Source of the DNA: Sphingomonas mali NBRC 15500 | GTDB taxonomy: Bacteria > Pseudomonadota > Alphaproteobacteria > Sphingomonadales > Sphingomonadaceae | Assembly: GCF_001598415.1 (NCBI RefSeq) | Contig: NZ_BCYX01000001.1 | Coordinates: 186,001-250,000, forward strand | Reading direction: 5' to 3' | DNA: 64,000 nucleotides | Shown here: positions 8,825 through 17,189 of the stretch, piece after piece | Layout of the letters: each line of letters begins with the position of its first letter | Numbering within the stretch: the first letter of the stretch is position 1 | The notes under the pieces: generated by a model | The model's database searches: none | What the model saw: only the letters and a program-made list of their open reading frames with translations | Told to the model about the DNA's origin: nothing | Program-made: the position numbers and the translations under genes

Positions 8825-9034
8825 GACTGCCACGCGGGTCGGCACGCTTGGTCGCGACCGTCTGTCGGCCCGATAATTGCGTGCCACTGGGCGCGATCAT
8901 GGGCGCAGCGAAACGAGCCCTTCGCCCGGCAGCGGCCCCGCTTGCGGCACAAGGCGGGGCGAAATTGCTGCAGCGCCGGAACTCGGCCCGGCTCCGACTC
9001 GTTGAGCGGATCGTGCGGGACAAGGTGTAGGGTA
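8825..9034. other. Short intergenic stretch without a convincing gene
   Basis: About 210 bases between the dioxygenase and the next small gene. The reverse strand has an open frame here (part of 8821-9201) containing a basic Cys-rich stretch (CRKRGRCRAKGSFRC), but it lacks a clear start and ribosome site and would overlap the dioxygenase stop. I cannot support a gene on either strand. Confidence 0.4.
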
Positions 9035-9214
9035 ATGTCGTGGCAATTATTGGGGTGCGCTGTCGGGTTGCATCGTCGCGACCCGGCCAGTTCTCGGCCT
9101 GAGGACGGCCGATATATCGGCGAATGCGCCGGCTGTGGTCGGCCCATGGTATGGACCTTGTCAGGCTGGAAGCTCGATCGCCACCGGAACGCCCCCCACA
9201 TTACCCAGCTTTAG
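9035..9214 (+). CDS. Small hypothetical protein with one CxxC pair
   Basis: A 59-residue frame starting MSWQLLGCAVG, with a CAGC pair in the middle (ECAGCGRPM) followed by WTLSGWKLDR. The layout resembles short zinc-ribbon-like hypothetical proteins of sphingomonads, but only one CxxC is clear, with another Cys near the N terminus. A GTAGGGT stretch just upstream of the ATG at 9035 could serve as ribosome site. The reverse strand has a competing open frame, so the coding strand is not certain. No function can be assigned. Confidence 0.5.
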   Translation: MSWQLLGCAVGLHRRDPASSRPEDGRYIGECAGCGRPMVWTLSGWKLDRHRNAPHITQL

Positions 9215-9282
9215 ACGCGTGGCGACCGGGCGTGCCGCGAGCCGCCTAGCGTCCCCGACCCGGCGCGGCTAGACCGCCGGTG

Positions 9283-11037
9283 ATGGAAAATGTCGCTGGC
9301 ATCACCCGATCGTTTCTTGGCCAGGCGTGGCGCTGGCGGGCCTTGGCCACCGACGTGCGCGATCCGGGGTTCCGGCCCGACGACCTGGTGACGCAATTGC
9401 TGCTCGCGCGCGGCGTGGGGCGCGAGGCGATCGAAGCCAATCGAACACCGAGCATTCGCGGATTCATGCCCGATCCGTCGATCTTCAACGACATGGACAA
9501 GGCCGCGCGCCGCTTGGCCGACGCCGTTCAGGCAGGCGAACAGGTCACGATATTCGGCGATTACGATGTCGACGGCGCGACCTCAGCCGCGCTGATGATC
9601 CGATTGCTCCGCGACCTGGGTCTCGCACCGGCAGCCTATATCCCAGACCGGCTGATGGAAGGCTATGGGCCGTCGGGTGAGGCGCTGGTGCGGATCGCCG
9701 GCGGCGGCGCCACGCTGATCGTCACGGTCGATTGCGGCGCCCAGGCGTTCGAAGCACTGGACATGGCGCGCGACGCTGGGGTCGACGTCATCGTCGTCGA
9801 CCATCACAAATGCGCCGCCGCCCTCCCCCATGCGCATGCCTTGGTGAATCCCAATCGCCTGGATGAGGGCGACGGCGCCGCCCACGGTCATCTCGCAGCG
9901 GTCGGCGTGGCCTTTCTGCTCGGCGCCGCGTTGCTGCGCGAACTACGCGGGCGCGGCTTCTTCGCCGACAGGGCCGAACCGAAATTGCTCGACCTGCTCG
10001 ATCTCGTCGCACTCGGCACGGTTGCCGATGTCGCGCAATTGAAGGGCCTCAACCGCGCCTTCGTCGCGCAGGGACTGAAGGTCATGGCACAGCGCGGCAA
10101 TATTGGCCTCGCCGCATTGGTCGAGGCATCGCGGCTGACCCGCGCGCCGACCTGCAGCGACCTCGGCTTTGCGCTGGGTCCGCGAATCAATGCCGGGGGC
10201 CGCGTCGGCCGCGCCGATCTCGGCGTGCGGTTGCTCACCACCGAGGACGTCAACGAAGCGCGCACGATCGCGGCCGAACTCGACCGCCTCAACGAGGAGC
10301 GCCGCGCGATCGAAGCGATCGTGCAGGAACAAGCGGAACTGCTGCCCCATGGCAGCGCCGTCGCCGTGGTCGCGGGGCAAGGCTGGCACCCAGGCGTGAT
10401 CGGCATCGTCGCTGGACGGCTCAAGGAAAAGCTCGGCATTCCCGCCATCGTCATCGCGCTCGACGAGACCGGCACGGGCAAGGGATCCGGCCGATCGATC
10501 ACCGGCGTCGACCTCGGCGCCATCGTCCTGGCGGCGAAGGAGATGGGTCTGCTCGTCGCCGGTGGCGGCCACGCAATGGCGGCCGGGCTGACGATCGAGG
10601 CCGATCGCATTCCCGAATTTGCCGCGTTCCTCGAAGAACGTCTCGCTGCCGCGGTGGCCCATGCGCGCGAAGATCGCGCGTTGCTGGTCGACGCACTGCT
10701 CGCGCCGGGTGGCGTGACCCCCGGCCTGTGCGAGACGATGGAAGCAGGTGGCCCCTACGGCATGGGCTGGCCGGCGCCGCGTGTCGCCGCGGGCCCCTTC
10801 CGGATCGTCCGTGTCGATGTGGTCGGCAATGGGCATGTCCGCGCCATCGTCGCCGGCGACGACGGCCGCAGCCTCAAGGCAATGGCGTTCCGCTCCGCCG
10901 ATACATTGCTCGGCCAGACGCTGTTACAGGCACCGCGGGATCGCAAATTATGGCTCGCCGGACGGCCCAAGGTCGACGACTGGGGATCGCGTCCCGCCGC
11001 CGAACTGCATCTCGATGACGCCGCCTGGGCGGATTGA
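9283..11037 (+). CDS. recJ: Single-stranded-DNA-specific exonuclease RecJ
   Basis: A 584-residue 5'-3' single-strand exonuclease acting in RecF-pathway recombination and mismatch repair. It is a member of the DHH phosphoesterase superfamily. Motifs in order: GDYDVDG (92-98), VTVDCG (148-152), DHHK (173-176), GTVADV (245-250) and the DHHA1 motif GGGHAMAAG (427-435), then a C-terminal OB-like region. The ATG at 9283 gives the usual MENVAGITRSFLGQAWRWR start. The GTG three bases earlier cannot be excluded. It stands alone on the strand and is followed by the tRNA-Glu gene. Confidence 0.96.
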   Translation: MENVAGITRSFLGQAWRWRALATDVRDPGFRPDDLVTQLLLARGVGREAIEANRTPSIRGFMPDPSIFNDMDKAARRLADAVQAGEQVTIFGDYDVDGATSAALMIRLLRDLGLAPAAYIPDRLMEGYGPSGEALVRIAGGGATLIVTVDCGAQAFEALDMARDAGVDVIVVDHHKCAAALPHAHALVNPNRLDEGDGAAHGHLAAVGVAFLLGAALLRELRGRGFFADRAEPKLLDLLDLVALGTVADVAQLKGLNRAFVAQGLKVMAQRGNIGLAALVEASRLTRAPTCSDLGFALGPRINAGGRVGRADLGVRLLTTEDVNEARTIAAELDRLNEERRAIEAIVQEQAELLPHGSAVAVVAGQGWHPGVIGIVAGRLKEKLGIPAIVIALDETGTGKGSGRSITGVDLGAIVLAAKEMGLLVAGGGHAMAAGLTIEADRIPEFAAFLEERLAAAVAHAREDRALLVDALLAPGGVTPGLCETMEAGGPYGMGWPAPRVAAGPFRIVRVDVVGNGHVRAIVAGDDGRSLKAMAFRSADTLLGQTLLQAPRDRKLWLAGRPKVDDWGSRPAAELHLDDAAWAD

Positions 11038-11109
11038 GCGCGACAAACGCGCACAACGCTTGACCGAACGCCTCGCTTTCCCTAACCGCTCCCCCGCGCC
11101 GGCACGTTC

Positions 11110-11184
11110 GGCCCCTTCGTCTAGCGGTTAGGACGCGGCCCTTTCACGGCTGAAACACGGGTTCGATTCCCGTAGGGGTCACCA
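11110..11184 (+). tRNA. tRNA-Glu (anticodon TTC)
   Basis: A 75-nt cloverleaf with an encoded CCA end. The acceptor stem GGCCCCT pairs with AGGGGTC (one G-T), the D arm starts CGTCTAGCGGTTAGGA, the anticodon loop CTTTCAC carries TTC at 11143-11145, and the T arm ACGGG-TTCGATT-CCCGT is intact. The sequence follows the bacterial tRNA-Glu pattern closely. The cluster of accessory character at 11.8-21.2 kb begins about 600 bases downstream, but no integrase or duplicated 3' end was seen. Confidence 0.97.
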
Positions 11185-11767
11185 GCGATTTCAATGACTT
11201 AGCTGGAAAAATTGGATTGCAAATCGCAGCACATCCAATTCTCGTCCAATATACATTTTAACCGTCCTCCACCGCCATGCCGCCATTACCTACCTCCGTC
11301 GGCGCAGGTCATCGGGGAGCTTCATGGCGAAAATCCGGCTGATCTCAATTCGTCCGAACGTCCGATTCCAGGTTCGATTAGCTTGTCGGCAACGACCGCT
11401 ATTGGGCGCGTACTGCCCCTGACTCGACCCGCAGCGGTCGATGACCGCTTGTGGCCAAAGTCGCAGTTGTTGGTCGAGGATGTCGCTTTCGCCGACTATT
11501 CGTCCACCCTCGAGAACGAGCCTAAGCCCGCGATTATAGTCTCGCGGGCTCCACCTCCGGTGGCATGCTCAGTCGTGAGTGCTGTGGACTCAAGCTGGCT
11601 AAGGGGTCGAGCCGGGCAAGCGGCCGCTGTCGGGACTTCCGATCAAGCAGGCTGAACGGCCGAAATTGGAGCGCTCTCCCGCCGTTTGAACCTCCATATT
11701 TTGAACGGCTGGGAGACTCGCGCCTGCCCGATGCAAACCTGCAGAGACCATCAAAAGCGCTTTTCAT
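11185..11767. other. Gene-free stretch downstream of tRNA-Glu
   Basis: About 580 bases with lower GC and no reading frame I can support. An open frame at 11212-11655 has no recognisable sequence or ribosome site. The stretch contains words such as AACGACCGCTATTGG (11391-11405) and AACGGCCGAAATTGG (11655-11669) that resemble words in the other gene-poor gap at 21234-21482. It looks like degenerate filler rather than a functional element. Confidence 0.5.
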
Positions 11768-11785
11768 TTATTTAGCACTAAGTTA
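11768..11785. promoter_or_regulatory. Candidate TetR operator upstream of acyl-CoA ligase
   Basis: TTATTTAG-CA-CTAAGTTA is an imperfect inverted repeat. Its left arm is identical to that of the perfect palindrome at 15671-15688 next to the TetR gene. It lies about 50 bases before the ligase start, placing the ligase and MFS genes in the likely regulon of that repressor. Confidence 0.6.
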
Positions 11786-11835
11786 ATGAACGCCTCGTCG
11801 GCCGATCTCGAGAGCCGGTGAGGAGAGCGTCGTCG

Positions 11836-13428
11836 ATGCAGCACTGGTTCCTGACGATGGATAAGCTCGTCGACCACGCCGCTCGTTGGCATGGCGCCGT
11901 GGAAATTGTCTCGCGAACCGCGGACGGCGCGATGATCACGACCGACTGGAGATCGGTACGTGAAGAAGCGCGGCGCGTTACCAGGGCGTTGGTCGCGCAC
12001 GGCATCATCCAAGGCGATCGCGTCGCGACGCTGGCGATGAATGGCGGCCGGCACCTCGCTGCCTGGTTCGGCATCATGAATATGGGGGCGGTCTGCCACA
12101 CCCTCAATCCACGCCTTTCCGACGAGCAATTGCGCTACGTCATCAACCACGCGGCCGATCGCATGATCGTCGCCGATCGCGCGTTCCGTCCGGCGCTCGA
12201 CCGCGTCCGAGCGGATTGCCCGACCGTCGAGCGGGTCATCTGGTTGGACGACGACGGTGTGGACGGTTGGGAGCAGTGGTTGCCGGCAGACCCGGTTGAG
12301 GTGGCATGGGGCAGCTTTGCCGAAGAAGCGCCGGCGGGCCTCTGCTACACCTCGGGGACGACCGGCCGCCCCAAGGGAGTCGTCTATACGCACCGGTCCA
12401 ACTACCTCCACACGCTGATGATCTTGCAGCCGGACGTGTTCGACATCAGCGCGCGCACGACGCTGCTCTTGGCGGTACCGATGTTCCACGCCAATGCCTG
12501 GGGGCTGTGCTTCGCGGCGGCAGCGGCGGGATCGAAGCTGGTCTTGCCAGGTCCGAAGCTTGACGGTGCGACGCTCTACGAATTGCTTGAGAGCGAAGCA
12601 GTCAACCTGACGGCTGGCGTCCCGACCGTGTGGCAAACGCTGCTGCAGTTCCTGGACGACAATCGGTTGCGGCTGACGACGCTGAAGCGCGTGATGATCG
12701 GCGGCGCGCCGTGCCCGGAACGCCTTATCCGGGCATTCGCCGAACAGGGCGTCGAGGTGCAGCACAATTGGGGGATGACCGAGACCTCACCGCTCGGGAC
12801 CGCCGGCATGCCGACCGCCAGAACCGCCGCGCTCGACGCTGACGGTCGTCTGCGCAACAAGCTGACCCAGGGACGAGTGCCGCTCGGCGTCGACATGGCG
12901 ATCTTCGACGCCGCAGGTACCGAACTGCCGCGCGATGGCGAGCAGGTCGGGTTTCTCGGCGTCCGGGGCCATTCGGTCATCGAGCGCTATTATCAAAGTG
13001 ACGAGACAGCACTCGACGCACATGGCTATTTCGACACAGGCGATATCGGGACGATCGATCCGGACGGCTACCTTCGTCTAACCGACCGCGCCAAGGACGC
13101 AATCAAGTCCGGCGGCGAGTGGATCAGTTCGTCGGAAATCGAGAATGCCGCGCTCAATCACCCGATGGTCGCGATTGCCGCGGCGCTGGCGATGCCCGAT
13201 GCGAAATGGGGCGAGCGGCCGATTCTGATCGTCCAGCCCAAGCCTGGCTGCGGAGATATCGCCGATCTGAGGCCAGTGCTTGAGCGCAGCCTCGCCAAAT
13301 GGGCGGTGCCGGACGAAATCCGGCTCTGGGATGCGATTCCGATCAATGGAACCGGCAAGGTCGACAAGAACCAGCTCCGCCAGCAGATATTCGGGCCCAA
13401 GGAATCTGTCGCCTCGGCCGCCGGCTGA
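11836..13428 (+). CDS. Acyl-CoA ligase (fatty-acyl/aryl-CoA synthetase, AMP-binding)
   Basis: A 530-residue ANL-superfamily adenylate-forming enzyme that activates a carboxylic acid to its CoA thioester with ATP. Motifs: P-loop-like YTSGTTGRPKG (171-181), the aromatic/Mg motif WGMTETSPLG, the hinge YFDTGDIG with LTDRAKDAIKSGGEWIS, and the C-terminal catalytic Lys in NGTGKVDK. The N terminus and overall layout resemble medium-chain/AlkK-like ligases. GAGGAGA lies nine bases before the ATG at 11836. A GTG at 11818 sits on top of that site. It is first in a likely operon with the MFS gene and has a TetR-type operator upstream. It may activate the acid released by the serine hydrolases in this cluster. 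Confidence 0.9.
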   Translation: MQHWFLTMDKLVDHAARWHGAVEIVSRTADGAMITTDWRSVREEARRVTRALVAHGIIQGDRVATLAMNGGRHLAAWFGIMNMGAVCHTLNPRLSDEQLRYVINHAADRMIVADRAFRPALDRVRADCPTVERVIWLDDDGVDGWEQWLPADPVEVAWGSFAEEAPAGLCYTSGTTGRPKGVVYTHRSNYLHTLMILQPDVFDISARTTLLLAVPMFHANAWGLCFAAAAAGSKLVLPGPKLDGATLYELLESEAVNLTAGVPTVWQTLLQFLDDNRLRLTTLKRVMIGGAPCPERLIRAFAEQGVEVQHNWGMTETSPLGTAGMPTARTAALDADGRLRNKLTQGRVPLGVDMAIFDAAGTELPRDGEQVGFLGVRGHSVIERYYQSDETALDAHGYFDTGDIGTIDPDGYLRLTDRAKDAIKSGGEWISSSEIENAALNHPMVAIAAALAMPDAKWGERPILIVQPKPGCGDIADLRPVLERSLAKWAVPDEIRLWDAIPINGTGKVDKNQLRQQIFGPKESVASAAG

Positions 13429-13498
13429 AGACGACGCGCGGACGGCGTGAGCGACCACGCGCCGACGAGAACCAAAACGCGGTCGGGGAGAGAAGATA

Positions 13499-13531
13499 AT
13501 GGCTAGCCTGACCATGATGGGCATCCGGTGA
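13499..13531 (+). CDS. Possible 10-residue leader peptide coupled to the MFS gene
   Basis: An ATG at 13499 preceded by the strong purine run GGGGAGAGAAG opens a ten-codon frame (MASLTMMGIR) whose TGA overlaps the GTG start of the transporter (GTGA). The good ribosome site belongs to this mini-ORF, not to the GTG, so the transporter is probably translated by coupling. Conservation of the peptide itself is unknown. Confidence 0.4.
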   Translation: MASLTMMGIR

Positions 13532-14877
13532 CGATCGTCCCGCCGCTCACCGCCACTGACGGCCTCGAAATAGCCTGCGACGACGTTGACAACCGATCGG
13601 TCGAACAGCGTCCGGGCACGCGCGAATGGGTCGTGCTGCTGTCATTGCTCGCGGTCTATATCCTCAACTTTCTCGACCGCTCGCTGCTCTCGATCCTCGC
13701 CAAGCCGATCCAGGACAGCCTGCGGCTGACCGACTCTCAACTGGGATTAATCGGCGGTCTCTATTTCGCGTTTTTCTATTGCTTCATCGCCATCCCGATC
13801 GGTTGGCTCGCTGACCGCAGCAACCGAGTCCATATCCTGGCGCTGGCCTGCGCGATCTGGAGCGCCGCGACGATGTGCTGCGGCTTTGCGGCGACCTATC
13901 CGCAATTGGTGGTCGCCCGCATGACGGTCGGTTTTGGCGAGGCGGGCGGCGTGCCACCCTCCTATGCGATCATCACCGACACCTTCACACCACAGCGCCG
14001 AGGCTTTGCGTTCGGCATTTATAATCTCGGTCCGGGTATTGGCGCGGCGATCGGCGTGGCGTTCGGGGCCTCGATCGCCGCCGCTTTCGATTGGCGCTAC
14101 GCGTTCATCGCGATCGGCGCGGTCGGGCTCGTCGCGGCACTGGTGGTTCTGTTCGTGATCCGCGACCCGGCACGCGGCGCGACCGATCCGAGCAACACTG
14201 CCGATGGCGCGAGATCGGGCTTTCTTGAGACGCTCGCTGCGTTCTTCTCTAAGCCGACGCTCCTCCTCGCCTCGTTCGGCAGCGGCGCGACGCAGTTCAT
14301 CACTTATGGCCTCGGCAACTTTGCGACATTGTTCCTCATGCGCGAGAAGGGGATGACCCTGGCCGAGGTCGCGATCTGGTATGCACTAGTCGTCGCGATC
14401 GGCATGAGCGCGAGCATGCTTGTGTCGGGTCGGCTGATCGACCACTTCGCGCAGCGCTCGCGGCAAGCCTATGCGCTGGTACCGGCCAGCTCGCTCGTGC
14501 TGGCGATACCGTTCTACCTCGCCTTTCTTTGGGCACCCGGCTGGCAGCTGTCGCTTGCCCTCCTGCTTGTGCCAATGACGCTCAACTTCTTCTTCCTATC
14601 GCCGTCGGTCGCGCTCGTGCAGGCGGAGGTGAAGCCGAGCCAGCGCGTGATGGCAGGCGCGCTCTATCTCTTGGTGATCAACTTCATCGGGCTCGGGCTG
14701 GGACCGACCTATGTCGGAGCGGCAAGCGACTATTTCCGCGCGAGCCATCCTACCAACTCGCTGCAGATCGCGCTCTATACGCTCACGCCCTTCTACCTCG
14801 TAGCGATTCTGCTGTTCCTGTGGCTCGCGCGGCTGCTGAAGCGCGAGGATGCGACCGCGCGCGAACCTAGCCCTTGA
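13528..14877 (+). CDS. Spinster-like MFS transporter
   Basis: A 449-residue inner-membrane protein with about twelve hydrophobic segments. It belongs to the spinster-type MFS branch common in sphingomonads: YILNFLDRSLLSILAKPIQ in helix 1, the loop motif GWLADRSNRV, and the GFGEAGGVPPSYAIITD stretch. The substrate in this branch is diverse (lipids, organic acids, aromatic compounds). It follows the acyl-CoA ligase by about 100 bases and begins at a GTG overlapping a tiny leader frame. Uptake of the acid product made by the neighbouring hydrolases, or of the intact ester, is a reasonable guess. Its last 11 bases overlap the convergent TetR gene. Confidence 0.85.
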   Translation: MTIVPPLTATDGLEIACDDVDNRSVEQRPGTREWVVLLSLLAVYILNFLDRSLLSILAKPIQDSLRLTDSQLGLIGGLYFAFFYCFIAIPIGWLADRSNRVHILALACAIWSAATMCCGFAATYPQLVVARMTVGFGEAGGVPPSYAIITDTFTPQRRGFAFGIYNLGPGIGAAIGVAFGASIAAAFDWRYAFIAIGAVGLVAALVVLFVIRDPARGATDPSNTADGARSGFLETLAAFFSKPTLLLASFGSGATQFITYGLGNFATLFLMREKGMTLAEVAIWYALVVAIGMSASMLVSGRLIDHFAQRSRQAYALVPASSLVLAIPFYLAFLWAPGWQLSLALLLVPMTLNFFFLSPSVALVQAEVKPSQRVMAGALYLLVINFIGLGLGPTYVGAASDYFRASHPTNSLQIALYTLTPFYLVAILLFLWLARLLKREDATAREPSP

Positions 14878-15598
14878 GGTGACTCCGATAAACCGCCTCG
14901 AGCCCGGCGGCCATGAAGGTCACGAAACGCTCCCGGACCGCGGCGAAATCGTCCGAGGCACAGAGGTTATCGGACAGCCGATCGATGCGGCCGGTGCGCG
15001 ACAGGATCAACGAATAGGCCCCCGAGGTGAACTGGAAACACCAGAACAGATCTTCGGGCAGCGCATCGGGTAGCGCCTTCTGCAGGATCCTGATCAGTCG
15101 AAGCACCAGCGGGTCGAAATAGGTGTCCATCTTCTCGGCGCCATAGCCCGGCGCGTTGTTCACCTGGCTGAAGATGCGGCCGAAGTTGCGCCATCCCTCG
15201 TCGCCGTTGATATAGACGTCGAACGCGCCGTCATAATAAGCGCGCAGGGCTCCCTCGACGGTCGGATGGTCGCCCGCTTCGGCTTCGTAGGCATCGAGTC
15301 CGGCGGTCCGGACGGTCACGGCATATTCGACGCGGCGCTCGAACACGGCATCGAACAGCGACTGCTTGCCGTCAAAATAATAGTGGATCAGCGCCGCATG
15401 GATGCCCATGCGGTCGGCGACATCCTTGATGGTCACCCCGAAATAGCCGAGTTGCGCGAACAGATCCTCGCTGATGTCGAGGATTTGCTTGACGGTCGCG
15501 GCGCGCTGCTCCGCCCGCGTCCGACGCTCTCCTGCCGGTGGCGCCGGGGCAGCGGATTTCGGTCGGCCGGGCCGCTTGCGGGTCAGCGATGTCGCCAT
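14867..15598 (-). CDS. TetR-family transcriptional regulator
   Basis: A 243-residue repressor-type protein. After a basic N terminus (KRPGRPKS) comes the TetR helix-turn-helix, about residues 30-80, with LFAQLGYFGVTIKDVADRMG and the signature HAALIHYYFDGKQSLF. The larger C-terminal ligand-binding part is unlike well-known subfamilies. I chose the ATG at 15598 (MATSLTRKR) because AAGGA precedes it. In-frame ATGs at 15610 and 15658 are alternatives. A perfect 8-bp palindrome 73 bases upstream suggests autoregulation, and a second copy lies before the acyl-CoA ligase, so it probably governs both halves of the cluster. Confidence 0.88.
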   Translation of the reverse strand: MATSLTRKRPGRPKSAAPAPPAGERRTRAEQRAATVKQILDISEDLFAQLGYFGVTIKDVADRMGIHAALIHYYFDGKQSLFDAVFERRVEYAVTVRTAGLDAYEAEAGDHPTVEGALRAYYDGAFDVYINGDEGWRNFGRIFSQVNNAPGYGAEKMDTYFDPLVLRLIRILQKALPDALPEDLFWCFQFTSGAYSLILSRTGRIDRLSDNLCASDDFAAVRERFVTFMAAGLEAVYRSHLKG

Positions 15599-15670
15599 CT
15601 TTTCCTTCATTCGGCCGCAACGATGGGGCGCGCGCGGCACAGGGTCAAGCGATGCCATATTTCAGAAGTT

Positions 15671-15688
15671 TTATTTAGCCCTAAATAA
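15671..15688. promoter_or_regulatory. Candidate TetR operator between regulator and hydrolase genes
   Basis: TTATTTAG-CC-CTAAATAA is a perfect inverted repeat of eight bases with a two-base spacer in the divergent region between the TetR gene and the serine hydrolase gene. A closely related site lies at 11768-11785. The size and position are typical for a TetR-family dimer. Confidence 0.68.
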
Positions 15689-15723
15689 ATGGAATTGACA
15701 TTCCATGTCGCCGCGCTCTATCG
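15689..15723 (+). promoter_or_regulatory. Probable promoter of the hydrolase-receptor genes with second palindrome
   Basis: ATGGAAT-TGAC-ATTCCAT (15689-15706) is a perfect seven-base inverted repeat. Its centre contains a consensus -35 hexamer TTGACA (15695-15700). A weak -10 candidate TATCGA lies about 18 bases further on at 15719-15724. The -35 element sits directly beside the TetR operator, so a bound repressor would block polymerase. Confidence 0.45.
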
Positions 15724-15804
15724 ACGCATAAACACCCGAGGCTGGTGATGCGGCGGATCACGACCGCTCGATCAGCCGACAGGGCGCGACTTGGAGGGGC
15801 TGGG

Positions 15805-17097
15805 ATGTTGAACAAGGCCTGGATCACCGCATCCCTGTTGCTGGCGGCCGCTTCCGCCACCGCGGCCGACGCTCGTTCACCGGGCCAATCGGCATCGGCT
15901 GCCGCTAGACCCGCTACCGCGATCGCTGCCGTACAGTCGGTGCTCGATTCCTATGTGCGGTCGGGCACGGTGCCGGGCGCCGTGGCCGCAATCGGGCGCG
16001 GTGACGCGCCCCCGACGTTCGTCGCCGCGGGCCGGATCGCCGACGATGCCGCCGCGCCCAAAGCCGGACCCGACAGCTTGTGGCGGGTGTATTCGATGAC
16101 CAAGCCGATCACCGCGATGGCGGCGATGATCCTGATCGAACAAGGCAAGATGAAGCTCGACGAGCCAGTCAGCGACTTTATTCCGGCCTTCAAATCGATG
16201 CGCGTGGTCGACTCCCCAGCGGCACTTGCACCGACCCATCCGGCACCCCGCCCGATCACGATCCGCAATCTGCTCACGCATACCAGCGGCCTTACCTATC
16301 AGATCATCGGCACCGGCCCGCTTCCTACCGAGTATAAGCGCCTGGGCCTGCTCGGTGGTCGGGTGGACGCCGAAGCGAGCAAAGTGCAGCCGCAAAGTCT
16401 CGCAGCGTTCGCCGATCGGCTGGCGACGGTACCGTTGCTCGCCGACCCCGGAACCGAATGGCATTATTCGGTCAGCCTCGACGTGCTCGGCCGCGTGATC
16501 GAGGTCGCTTCGGGCGTGCCGTTCGACAGATTTGTCGAGAGCCGCATCCTCAAGCCGCTCGGCATGAATTCCACCTATTGGACCGTGCCGCAGTCTCAGG
16601 CGGGCCGCTTGGCGACGAGCTATCTCGGAACGAGTGCGCAACGGACCGTCGTTGAGACGGGGGCCGCTTCGCTCTGGCTGCGGCCGCCGCTCGCGCCGTA
16701 TGGCGGATCTGGCCTCGTCTCTTCGGCGCGTGACTATGACCGCTTCCTCCAGATGCTCTCGGGCGACGGCAAGGTCGGCAATGTCCGCATCCTCAAGCGC
16801 GCGACGGCCGAACTCGCCATGTCCAACCTGCTGCCAGCGGGCGTGCGCGTGGTCGAGAATGTCACCACGGCCAAAACCCCGGCGACCGGGTTCGGCGCGG
16901 GTGGATCTTTGTACCTGACCGACGCGCCGAACGGCGTCCATGCCGGAACCTATGGCTGGTTCGGCGCGGCCGGTACGATCGCGTTCATCGACCCCAAGCA
17001 ACACCTGCGGGTGACCGTGATGGTCAACTATTTTCCGCCCAAGGCTTGGCCGCTCTACGAGGACGTCGTGCGCGCGCTTTACGGCGCCTCGCCCTGA
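15805..17097 (+). CDS. Exported serine hydrolase, beta-lactamase/esterase EstB family
   Basis: A 430-residue class-C beta-lactamase-fold protein with a signal peptide (about residues 1-21, ending TAADA). The nucleophile motif is SMTK (97-100), the Tyr of the second motif is in WHYSVS (about 221), and the C-terminal part has HAGTYGWFGAAGT in place of a KTG triad. Family members include esterases that hydrolyse bulky esters and lactones, and D-aminopeptidases; true beta-lactamase activity is less likely. GGAGG lies seven bases before the ATG at 15805. It is followed 92 bases later by the TonB receptor gene, so the enzyme likely acts in the periplasm on the compound that receptor imports. Confidence 0.87.
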   Translation: MLNKAWITASLLLAAASATAADARSPGQSASAAARPATAIAAVQSVLDSYVRSGTVPGAVAAIGRGDAPPTFVAAGRIADDAAAPKAGPDSLWRVYSMTKPITAMAAMILIEQGKMKLDEPVSDFIPAFKSMRVVDSPAALAPTHPAPRPITIRNLLTHTSGLTYQIIGTGPLPTEYKRLGLLGGRVDAEASKVQPQSLAAFADRLATVPLLADPGTEWHYSVSLDVLGRVIEVASGVPFDRFVESRILKPLGMNSTYWTVPQSQAGRLATSYLGTSAQRTVVETGAASLWLRPPLAPYGGSGLVSSARDYDRFLQMLSGDGKVGNVRILKRATAELAMSNLLPAGVRVVENVTTAKTPATGFGAGGSLYLTDAPNGVHAGTYGWFGAAGTIAFIDPKQHLRVTVMVNYFPPKAWPLYEDVVRALYGASP

Positions 17098-17189
17098 GGC
17101 ACCTCACCACTCAAGCGACATCGCCCATTTCACGATCACAATATCCGGCCAGCGCCCGTCGAAAGAGCCGGAGCTTAGGGGAGGTTTGT

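Noticed and set aside
7130..8887. Reverse frame of 585 codons across the RcnB-like and dioxygenase genes
   Set aside because: It spans two forward genes and a terminator. The Ala/Ile/Val/Arg repeats simply mirror the Gly/Asn repeat of the RcnB-like gene.
11212..11655. Forward frame of 147 codons after tRNA-Glu
   Set aside because: No ribosome site and no recognisable domain in a gene-poor stretch.
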